Assembly: GCA_030612175.1 (NCBI GenBank)
Contig: JAUWOJ010000058.1
Location: forward strand, 1 to 6,809
Reading direction: 5' to 3'
Source: Candidatus Bipolaricaulota bacterium
Lineage (GTDB): Bacteria; Bipolaricaulota; Bipolaricaulia; UBA7950; UBA9294
DNA: 6,809 bases
Positions 1 to 5,316 of this stretch are shown piece by piece. Both the position numbers and the translations under genes were made by a program. How positions within the stretch are numbered: position 1 is the stretch's first letter; the number at the start of each line of letters is the position of its first letter. The notes under the pieces are model-generated. The model was not told where the DNA came from. It worked only from the letters and a program-made list of their open reading frames with translations, and ran no database searches.

Positions 1-1020
1 GTTGCCGGTTTCGAAGACGAGGTACGTGGACAGATCGAGACATTCATCTCTCCATATGTCGATGAACTGAGAACGGACACACTTGGAAACCTCATTGCCA
101 CGCGAAGAGGAAACAGCGATCTAACTCTCATGCTTGATGCACACATGGACGAAGTAGGATTCATGGTAAAATGGATCGACAACAATGGATACCTACGCTT
201 TGCTCCGCTTGGCGGATGGGATGAGAGGATTATCCCTGGTCATCGCGTAGAAATCCTTAGCCGTTCAGGAGAGAAGCATTGTGGTGTGATTGGTTCTGTT
301 CCCCCCCACATTCTAACGGCGAAACAGCGCAAAGAGTCAATCCCCATAGAAAAGATGTTCATCGACGTAGGGGGCAGCTCGTCACAAGAAGTGGCCGACA
401 TGGGTCTCCGCATTGGCGATCCTCTTACAATCCACTATCCCTTCACTAAGCTTCGAGAAGGATACGTGACTGGAAAAGCGTTTGATGACCGAGTGGGCTG
501 TGTGGCGATGATTCAGACAGCCTGCCGACTAGCAAGCGCTGATCTTAATATGAACCTGGTCCTTGCCTTTGTGATTGGAGAAGAAGTGGGCCTGCGCGGA
601 GCACGCACTGCTGCCTATCAGATAAACCCAGACCTTGCTCTCGCCCTAGAGGGAACTATCGGAGCGGACATGCCTGGAATTCCTGAAGAGAATCAGCCGG
701 TGCGTCTTGGCCATGGCCCAGCAATAACAGTTGCTGATAGTGGAATCATCGTTTCGCCCAAGCTGATTAAGGCACTGGAACAGACTGCTGAGCGTGAGGC
801 AATCCCGTATCAATACAAACTACCAACCTATGGAGGCACTGACGCCGGCGCGATTCACCTAACACGTGAAGGAATCATGGCTGGGGTTCTCTCAATTCCT
901 TGTCGATTCATCCATTCACCGACCTCAACAGTACGATTGAATGATCTGGAGAATACAATTCAGCTACTCACACATTTCATCGAAGACCTTCCCGGCACCC
1001 TCCTACAACAAAGAAGTTGA
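1..1020 (+). CDS. M42 family metallo-aminopeptidase, 5'-truncated by the window edge
   Basis: This is probably a cytosolic, dinuclear-metal aminopeptidase of the M42 family (FrvX/YsdC/TET type), which trims N-terminal residues from peptides, often as large tetrahedral oligomers. The frame is open from base 1, and 339 codons are present. Upstream of the first in-frame ATG (position 130) the reading frame already encodes family-like sequence (RTDTLGNLIATRRG), so that ATG is not the true start. Probably about 10-20 residues are missing. Numbering from base 1, the expected metal and catalytic residues are His48 in AHMDEVGF, Asp162 in AFDDRVG, the Glu194-Glu195 pair in GEEVGLRGA, Glu217 in ALEGTIGAD and His305 in RFIHSPTST. 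The residues between about 55 and 150 correspond to the inserted beta-barrel dimerisation domain. The gene ends 29 nt from the convergent aminotransferase gene. Substrate preference cannot be read from the sequence. Some relatives are annotated as endoglucanases, which is not supported here. Confidence 0.93.
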   Translation, partial: VAGFEDEVRGQIETFISPYVDELRTDTLGNLIATRRGNSDLTLMLDAHMDEVGFMVKWIDNNGYLRFAPLGGWDERIIPGHRVEILSRSGEKHCGVIGSVPPHILTAKQRKESIPIEKMFIDVGGSSSQEVADMGLRIGDPLTIHYPFTKLREGYVTGKAFDDRVGCVAMIQTACRLASADLNMNLVLAFVIGEEVGLRGARTAAYQINPDLALALEGTIGADMPGIPEENQPVRLGHGPAITVADSGIIVSPKLIKALEQTAEREAIPYQYKLPTYGGTDAGAIHLTREGIMAGVLSIPCRFIHSPTSTVRLNDLENTIQLLTHFIEDLPGTLLQQRS

Positions 1021-1049
1021 TCCAGGATTCCCTTACTAGAGGACTCTCC

Positions 1050-2279
1050 TTACACACTAGCCCGCACTCGCTTAGTGGCAAGTTCCTCGCGCACAACCTT
1101 CGCCAGGCGCCTGATTCCCTCGTCAATCTTCGCTTCGCTGTTCAACGAGAATGAAAGGCGCATCGCGTTCTCTCCCCCTCCATTGGGATAGAACCCGCTA
1201 CCGGCCACATAGGCCACTTTGTTTTCAATTGCGCGTGGAAACATCTTCCCTGTGTCGATTTCATCAGGCAAACATAGCCATAGGAATAAGCCGCCATCTG
1301 GATGAGTCCAAGTAATCCCTTCATCCTGTGGCATGTACCGCTCCAAAGCCGCAATCATCATGTCGCGCTTCTTTCGGTAACATGCGCAAACCATTCTTAG
1401 GTGCTCATCCATCCCGCACTCCTTGATATAACGCGCCACCATATGCTGCGTTAGCTTAGAGGTGCACAAGTCACTTACCTGCTTCATTCGTACAAGAACA
1501 TCCATCAAGTCACTATCGGAAGTAAACAACACACCGAGCCGCAGCCCAGCAGATAACACCTTGGAAAAGGTCATCAACGTGATCACGCGACCATCAGTAT
1601 CTAGACTCCAGACTGTTGGGATCATTTCTCCGGCAAAACGCAGTTGGCTATATGGGCTATCTTCAATAACTAGTAGCTCCTCTCGCCGAGCAATCTCAAG
1701 CAAGCGCTCACGTTTCTCAAGCGACATTGTGATTCCGGTCGGATTCTGGAAGTCAGGGATCACATAGATTGCTTTCAGGGTCTTGCCTTCCTGTCTGGCT
1801 ACGGCAATCTGCTGTTCAAGAATGTCAAGGTTCATCCCATCTTCATCCATCAAGATTCCTATTCTTTCGGCTTGATATGAGCTGAATGTTTGAAGTGCCG
1901 CTAGATAGGTTGGTGCTTCGCAGAATATGACATCGCCTGGGTCCAGAAAAGCCTTAGATATTAGATCCAATCCCTGCTGAGAAGCAGTAGTAACCAGAAT
2001 CTGCTCAATACTCAACCGTAGTCCAAGGGGCTGTAGCCACTCAACAACTGCGCGGCGCAAAGTCAAGCTGCCTTCCGTCAAGCCATACTGAAGAACATTC
2101 TTGTGGTGCTCGCGTAACTCATCGGCGGCGATCTCCGCCAGCTCGTGATGCGGAAATGTTTCCGGAGCCGGAAGCCCGCCAGCAAACGAAATAATATCCG
2201 GTTCTTCGGTTAGCTTGAGCAACTCACGGATCGCAGAGCGTTTCGTAGCTACTGCGCGTTTAGAGATGTGCTTCTTCAT
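1050..2279 (-). CDS. PLP-dependent class I/II aminotransferase (2-aminoadipate/LysN-like group)
   Basis: This is a fold-type I PLP aminotransferase of 409 residues that transfers an amino group between an amino acid and a 2-oxo acid in the cytosol. From the chosen start, the SFAGGLPAPETFP segment (31-43) and QYGLTEGSLTLR (64-75) are hallmarks of the LysN/AruH/MocR-like aminotransferase group. The cofactor site is visible as Asn179 in FQNPTG, Asp207 and Tyr210 in EDSPY, the Schiff-base Lys240 in TFSKVLSAGLRLG and Arg247. Arg374 in NAMRLSFS should bind the substrate carboxylate. There is no N-terminal GntR-type DNA-binding domain, so it is an enzyme and not a MocR regulator. The ATG at 2279 was chosen because AGGAGG lies 8 nt before it and a promoter sits just upstream. 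The longer in-frame extension to 2426 has no family similarity and runs into the PAP2 gene. Substrate is uncertain: aminoadipate, branched-chain and aromatic amino acids are all possible in this group. Confidence 0.93.
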   Translation of the reverse strand: MKKHISKRAVATKRSAIRELLKLTEEPDIISFAGGLPAPETFPHHELAEIAADELREHHKNVLQYGLTEGSLTLRRAVVEWLQPLGLRLSIEQILVTTASQQGLDLISKAFLDPGDVIFCEAPTYLAALQTFSSYQAERIGILMDEDGMNLDILEQQIAVARQEGKTLKAIYVIPDFQNPTGITMSLEKRERLLEIARREELLVIEDSPYSQLRFAGEMIPTVWSLDTDGRVITLMTFSKVLSAGLRLGVLFTSDSDLMDVLVRMKQVSDLCTSKLTQHMVARYIKECGMDEHLRMVCACYRKKRDMMIAALERYMPQDEGITWTHPDGGLFLWLCLPDEIDTGKMFPRAIENKVAYVAGSGFYPNGGGENAMRLSFSLNSEAKIDEGIRRLAKVVREELATKRVRASV

Positions 2280-2295
2280 TCCTCCCCCCTCCTCC
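2280..2295 (-). promoter_or_regulatory. Polypurine ribosome binding site of the aminotransferase gene
   Basis: An unbroken purine tract directly abuts the ATG at 2279. It contains AGGAGG with 8 nt to the start codon, plus further GGAGG-like registers closer in. This decides the start at 2279 over the upstream extension. Confidence 0.75.
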
Positions 2296-2323
2296 AGATC
2301 GTCCTCATTTCCCAATGCTCCAT

Positions 2324-2353
2324 ATTCTATGGCTACTGGGAGAGCCTTGTCAA
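2324..2353 (-). promoter_or_regulatory. Predicted sigma-70-type promoter for the aminotransferase gene
   Basis: On the minus strand a perfect -35 TTGACA (2353-2348) is followed after 18 nt by TAGAAT (2329-2324), five of six matches to the -10 consensus. The -35 overlaps the stop codon of the PAP2 gene. The predicted transcription start is near 2317, leaving a leader of about 38 nt that ends in the polypurine ribosome binding site. This would let the aminotransferase be expressed independently of the upstream operon. It is inferred from consensus only. Confidence 0.6.
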
Positions 2354-2922
2354 AAAAACAGCCGCTCGAAGACGGGAAGAAGGCTCGCGGAAATGCAAAT
2401 TCCAAGAAGTGCCCCGCAGATAACATCTAGAGGATAGTGTTCCTTCATGTAAACGCGGGACAGAGCAATCGTTCCAGCAGCAAGGTAAACAACAACTTGC
2501 GCCGCAAGCAAAGGATAGCAATGAGAAATCACGAAGGCGAGGCCAAAGGATGTAGTAGCATGACCGGAAGGAAACGAATACCTGTCCATGAATCGCGAAC
2601 GTAAGCCAAATGTAGTAAATACTGGACGAGGTCGAGCAAACAACAGCTTGAACAAACGGAAGATGGCAATATTAATGATGGATATTCCACCCCCCACTAG
2701 TACGTAGCTCCTGTCCGCTGGCCCGCCAAACAAGATCAATCCCAGAGCTAGCACGCCCCATAGATAACCATCGCCAAGGTAGGTGGCGCCAGCAAGTAAA
2801 GGCGCAATGCGCCTCAGCGGCGTACTCTCGCTAACCGCATACAGTGCTTCTACGTCCCACCGCAAGATCCCATCAATAACAACGTCCAGCCGATTAGTTG
2901 CACGAGCCCAAGCGTTTATCAT
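2350..2922 (-). CDS. PAP2 superfamily membrane phosphatase
   Basis: This is a 190-residue integral membrane phosphatase of the PAP2 (type 2 phosphatidic acid phosphatase) superfamily. All three active-site motifs are intact: Lys92 through Arg99-Pro100 (KLLFARPRP), PSGH at 118-121, and Ser155-Arg156 with His162 and Asp166 (SRVYMKEHYPLD). His121 and His162 are the expected catalytic and phosphohistidine residues. Hydrophobic stretches near 38-67, 72-91, 122-137, 138-156 and 165-187 fit the usual five or six membrane segments, with no separate signal peptide. Family members of this size hydrolyse phosphatidate, phosphatidylglycerophosphate or undecaprenyl pyrophosphate (BcrC type), and the sequence alone does not choose between them. 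Its ATG overlaps the lysS stop as ATGA, so translation is probably coupled to lysS, and no clear Shine-Dalgarno site of its own is seen. It ends 70 nt before the aminotransferase start. Confidence 0.92.
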   Translation of the reverse strand: MINAWARATNRLDVVIDGILRWDVEALYAVSESTPLRRIAPLLAGATYLGDGYLWGVLALGLILFGGPADRSYVLVGGGISIINIAIFRLFKLLFARPRPVFTTFGLRSRFMDRYSFPSGHATTSFGLAFVISHCYPLLAAQVVVYLAAGTIALSRVYMKEHYPLDVICGALLGICISASLLPVFERLFF

Positions 2923-4388
2923 CGCCGTTTCTTCGCTCTTAAAGTCGGAAAAAGAATTACGTCACGGATGGACGAACAATCAGTCAACAACATTGCCACC
3001 CGATCGACCCCAAACCCAATCCCGCCGGTCGGAGGCATTCCATGTTCTAAGGCGAACAGAAAATCTTCATCAATCTGCTGTGCCTCGTCATCTCCATCTT
3101 TTCTCCAACCTTCCTGTTGCTCAAATCGGCAGCGCTGATCAATTGGATCATTCAATTCAGTAAAAGCGTTGGCCAACTCCATTCCACCGATGAAAAGCTC
3201 AAATCGCTCTGCTACTCCTTTCACGCCGGTTTTTTTCTTGGCAAGTGGAGAGGTATCTACCGGGTAATCCTTGATAATCGTTGGCTGGATCAGCTTTGAC
3301 TCGACGAATCTTTCAAACAACTGATCGATCAATTTTCCACGCGGTAACACTGGAAGATCAATTCCTGCGCGTGTCGCGTCCGATAGAATGTCTTCAGCAG
3401 ACCGATTAGCTACGGGAACCCCAGATTCGTCTTCAACTGCTTCCTCCAGGTCTAGCCGTCGCCAGGGAGACTCAAGGCTAATCTCTTGTCCTTGATAATG
3501 AATCTTGAGGGAGCCAATCACATCCATAGCGCTTCGTTGTATCAGTTCTTCGGCTAGAGACATCATCCCTTCATAGTCACTATACGCTTCATAGATCTCT
3601 AGGGTAGTAAACTCAGGGTGATGCTCGGTAGAAACACCTTCATTACGGAAACTTTTCCCCAGCTCATATACTCGTTCCAATCCCCCAATCACAAGTCGTT
3701 TCAGATAGAGCTCGGGGGCAATACGTAGATACAAATCAATGTTAAGCGTGTTGTGGTGAGTAGTAAATGGCCGCGCCGTAGCTCCACCAGCCATCGGTTG
3801 CATGATTGGTGTTTCTACTTCAACAAACCCACGCTCATCCAGGAAGCGACGCATTGCCGCAACCATACGCGAGCGGCGGACAAATATATCACGTGCCCGT
3901 TCATTGGCAATCAAGTCAAGGGAACGATGACGATAGCGTAACTCCACATCCTTTAGGCCGTGCCATTTTTCGGGAAGTGGGCGGAGCGATTTGGCTAGAA
4001 GAGCCCAATTCGCGACATCAATCGTAAGCTCTCCCCTCTTAGTGCGAAACACTTCCCCACATACTTGGAGGAAATCCCCAATATCGTTGTCGCACAGGCT
4101 CTGATAGCCTATCACTTCCAAGGCGTCCAGGGTTGCATATACCTGTATCTCTCCTGTTTCATCCCGCAGGTCGAAGAACGAAGCCTTCCCCATTCGTCGA
4201 AACGCAACCACACGACCAGTAATCGTTGCCTGTTTACCACTTCTTTCTTCCGGCACAAGCCCAGAAAAGCGGGCGGTAACCTCTCCAATAGTATCTGTGC
4301 GAGCAACACGTGCCGGATAAGGATTGGTCCCTTGGCATCGCAAAGTGCGAAGTTTATTCAACCTTGCCTGCACTAGCGATTCGCTCAT
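2919..4388 (-). CDS. lysS: Lysine--tRNA ligase, class II
   Basis: This is a cytosolic class II lysyl-tRNA synthetase of 489 residues, which attaches lysine to tRNA-Lys using ATP. The usual bacterial length is about 490-505, so it is complete. The N-terminal OB-fold anticodon-binding domain spans roughly 53-135 (ATITGRVVAFRRMGKASFFD). The catalytic domain follows, with motif 1 around 181-205 (FLDERGFVEVETPIMQPMAGG), motif 2 at 247-261 (FRNEGVSTEHHPEFT) and motif 3 at 456-463 (GIGFGVDR). GGMELANAFTELNDP (401-415) is also characteristic of bacterial LysRS. No signature residue appears lost, and there is no fused membrane domain of the mycobacterial LysX kind. The ATG at 4388 overlaps the greA stop as ATGA, with only a weak purine stretch as ribosome binding site, so coupling to greA is likely. 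A greA-lysS pair is common in bacteria. The downstream coupling to a PAP2 gene is less usual. Confidence 0.98.
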   Translation of the reverse strand: MSESLVQARLNKLRTLRCQGTNPYPARVARTDTIGEVTARFSGLVPEERSGKQATITGRVVAFRRMGKASFFDLRDETGEIQVYATLDALEVIGYQSLCDNDIGDFLQVCGEVFRTKRGELTIDVANWALLAKSLRPLPEKWHGLKDVELRYRHRSLDLIANERARDIFVRRSRMVAAMRRFLDERGFVEVETPIMQPMAGGATARPFTTHHNTLNIDLYLRIAPELYLKRLVIGGLERVYELGKSFRNEGVSTEHHPEFTTLEIYEAYSDYEGMMSLAEELIQRSAMDVIGSLKIHYQGQEISLESPWRRLDLEEAVEDESGVPVANRSAEDILSDATRAGIDLPVLPRGKLIDQLFERFVESKLIQPTIIKDYPVDTSPLAKKKTGVKGVAERFELFIGGMELANAFTELNDPIDQRCRFEQQEGWRKDGDDEAQQIDEDFLFALEHGMPPTGGIGFGVDRVAMLLTDCSSIRDVILFPTLRAKKRR

Positions 4389-4870
4389 CGCTCTTTCTTG
4401 ATCGCCAAGACTACAAACCGGACAGTGCCGCCTGGAAGTTCAACGGAGAGTTCATCCCCCTTCCGTCGACCCAACAAAGCGCTACCCACCGGGGAAGCGA
4501 CTGAAATCTTTCCCTTTTCCAGATCAACCTCGGCCGTACTCACCAACGTAAATGACCCACTTTCGACAGAAACCAGATCCTGCAGGATGAAACTGGAGCC
4601 AATCACTATTTCTTCCCCTGATATCTCATCCTCGGGAATAATCTCTGCCGCTTCCAGAACCGCGGTAAGACGCCGCACTTCACGCTCATAATACTGCTGC
4701 TCGCTCTGTAGGTATATGTATTCCTTATTCTCCCGAAGATCTCCCCCGCTCAGCTTCGAGTGCTTCAGTTTCTGTGGAAGTGCTTCATACAGTATCTGAT
4801 TAGCTTGTTCCAACTCTTGCTGCATGCGTTTGAATCCTTCCTCAGTAAGGAAAACCGTTTCACTAACCAT
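4385..4870 (-). CDS. greA: Transcription elongation factor GreA
   Basis: This is a transcript cleavage factor that enters the RNA polymerase secondary channel and stimulates hydrolysis of backtracked RNA. With the ATG at 4870 it has 161 residues, close to the usual 158 or so. Residues 1-78 form the N-terminal coiled coil, with the acidic tip GGDLRENKEY containing Asp44 and Glu47, equivalent to the Asp41/Glu44 of Escherichia coli GreA that hold the catalytic metal. This argues against an inactive Gfh1-like paralogue. The C-terminal FKBP-like domain includes ISVASPVGSALLGRRKGDEL (122-141). The helix before the tip (LPQKLKHSKLSG) departs from the usual arginine-rich sequence, so this is a divergent member. 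A TTG start at 4909 would add 13 residues unlike the family. The strong Shine-Dalgarno site at 4875-4881 supports 4870. Its start overlaps the end of rnpA by 8 nt, and its stop overlaps the lysS start. Confidence 0.95.
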   Translation of the reverse strand: MVSETVFLTEEGFKRMQQELEQANQILYEALPQKLKHSKLSGGDLRENKEYIYLQSEQQYYEREVRRLTAVLEAAEIIPEDEISGEEIVIGSSFILQDLVSVESGSFTLVSTAEVDLEKGKISVASPVGSALLGRRKGDELSVELPGGTVRFVVLAIKKER

Positions 4871-5228
4871 TTGTCTCCTCCAGCCTACTGGCCGCCTTGA
4901 ATTCCTCAATTAAGTGTCGCTCAATCTCGCCTAAACATTTCCCTTTGCACGTTTTCTGCGGTTGTACGATCATGTCTATCTCAGAGAAAAGCAATGGATG
5001 TCGGCGAAATATCTCCCGGAGAAAGCGCTTCATCTTGTTTCTCTCCACTGCGTTTCCCCATCTCCGTGTTATTACGATCCCCATTCGGCCAAGGCATCCA
5101 CTGGAGAGAAGGTAAAGGGAGAAGTAGCTTCCTTTCCACGCTATGCCACTACGGTACACCCGCTCGAAATCTCTCCTTCTCTTAAGCCTTCTAGTAGCGG
5201 GGAATCGACCGTCACTTTTCTCCTGCAT
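4863..5228 (-). CDS. rnpA: Ribonuclease P protein component
   Basis: This is the small basic protein subunit of RNase P. It binds the catalytic RNA and the 5' leader of precursor tRNAs so that the leader can be removed. From the ATG at 5228 it has 121 residues, normal for the family. RLKRRRDFERVYRSG (14-28) matches the N-terminal core. The diagnostic RNR helix follows at about 55-75 (RRWGNAVERNKMKRFLREIF), with Trp57 where Val or Phe is more common. An alternative TTG at 5246 would add six residues (MLYLLS) and lacks a ribosome binding site, and it would lie upstream of the predicted transcription start. No Shine-Dalgarno site precedes 5228 either. The gene overlaps greA by 8 nt. The usual partner rpmH is absent from both strands nearby, so this gene lies outside the conserved rpmH-rnpA-yidC locus and instead heads the greA-lysS cluster. 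Confidence 0.95.
   Translation of the reverse strand: MQEKSDGRFPATRRLKRRRDFERVYRSGIAWKGSYFSLYLLSSGCLGRMGIVITRRWGNAVERNKMKRFLREIFRRHPLLFSEIDMIVQPQKTCKGKCLGEIERHLIEEFKAASRLEETNG
4875..4881 (-). promoter_or_regulatory. Shine-Dalgarno site of greA, deciding its start
   Basis: GGAGGAG on the minus strand lies 4 nt before the ATG at 4870 (GGAGG core 6 nt before it). It lies inside the 3' end of rnpA. It favours 4870 over the TTG at 4909, which has no such site. Confidence 0.75.
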
Positions 5229-5236
5229 AGAAAGCA

Positions 5237-5265
5237 AATATAGCAATAGCTAGGGGTTTTTTCAA
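5237..5265 (-). promoter_or_regulatory. Predicted sigma-70-type promoter of the rnpA-greA-lysS cluster
   Basis: On the minus strand TTGAAA (5265-5260) and TATATT (5242-5237) are separated by the ideal 17 nt, and each matches five of six consensus bases. The expected transcription start is near 5230, only about 2 nt before the rnpA ATG at 5228. That would make the rnpA mRNA essentially leaderless, consistent with the lack of a Shine-Dalgarno site. It is inferred from consensus only. Confidence 0.6.
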
Positions 5266-5280
5266 GGCTCCTTAGGGCCT
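5265..5280. repeat. Short imperfect inverted repeat in the rnpA/xseA divergent region
   Basis: AGGCTCC (5265-5271), TTA, then GGGCCT (5275-5280) can form six base pairs with one bulged base and a 3-nt loop. It abuts the -35 element of the rnpA promoter and lies in the middle of the 88-nt divergent intergenic region, so it could be an operator. The repeat is short enough to occur by chance. Confidence 0.25.
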
Positions 5281-5282
5281 CC

Positions 5283-5311
5283 TTCACTTTCCTTTGTTCT
5301 GACGATACACT
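5283..5311 (+). promoter_or_regulatory. Weak candidate promoter of xseA-xseB
   Basis: TTCACT (5283-5288) and TACACT (5306-5311) are spaced by 17 nt, each matching four of six consensus positions. It would start transcription at about 5318, at or just before the xseA start codons (ATG at 5317 or 5323). It is the best candidate in the region but weak. Confidence 0.3.
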
Positions 5312-5316
5312 TACTG

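Noticed and set aside
130..132. ATG at 130 as the start of the M42 peptidase
   Set aside because: The open frame upstream encodes conserved M42 sequence (LGNLIA region), so the gene continues past the left edge.
2280..2426. N-terminal extension of the aminotransferase to 2426
   Set aside because: It overlaps the PAP2 gene, has no aminotransferase-like sequence, and includes the predicted promoter and ribosome binding site of the 2279 start.
4871..4909. TTG at 4909 as greA start
   Set aside because: It adds 13 residues not typical of GreA and has no ribosome binding site, while 4870 has a strong one.
5229..5246. TTG at 5246 as rnpA start
   Set aside because: It lies upstream of the predicted transcription start, lacks a ribosome binding site, and adds only a short hydrophobic stretch.
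5241..5262. TAGC/GCTA hairpin followed by a six-T run as an intrinsic terminator on the plus strand
   Set aside because: The stem is only 4 bp, no plus-strand gene ends there, and the run is part of the rnpA promoter spacer and -35 region.
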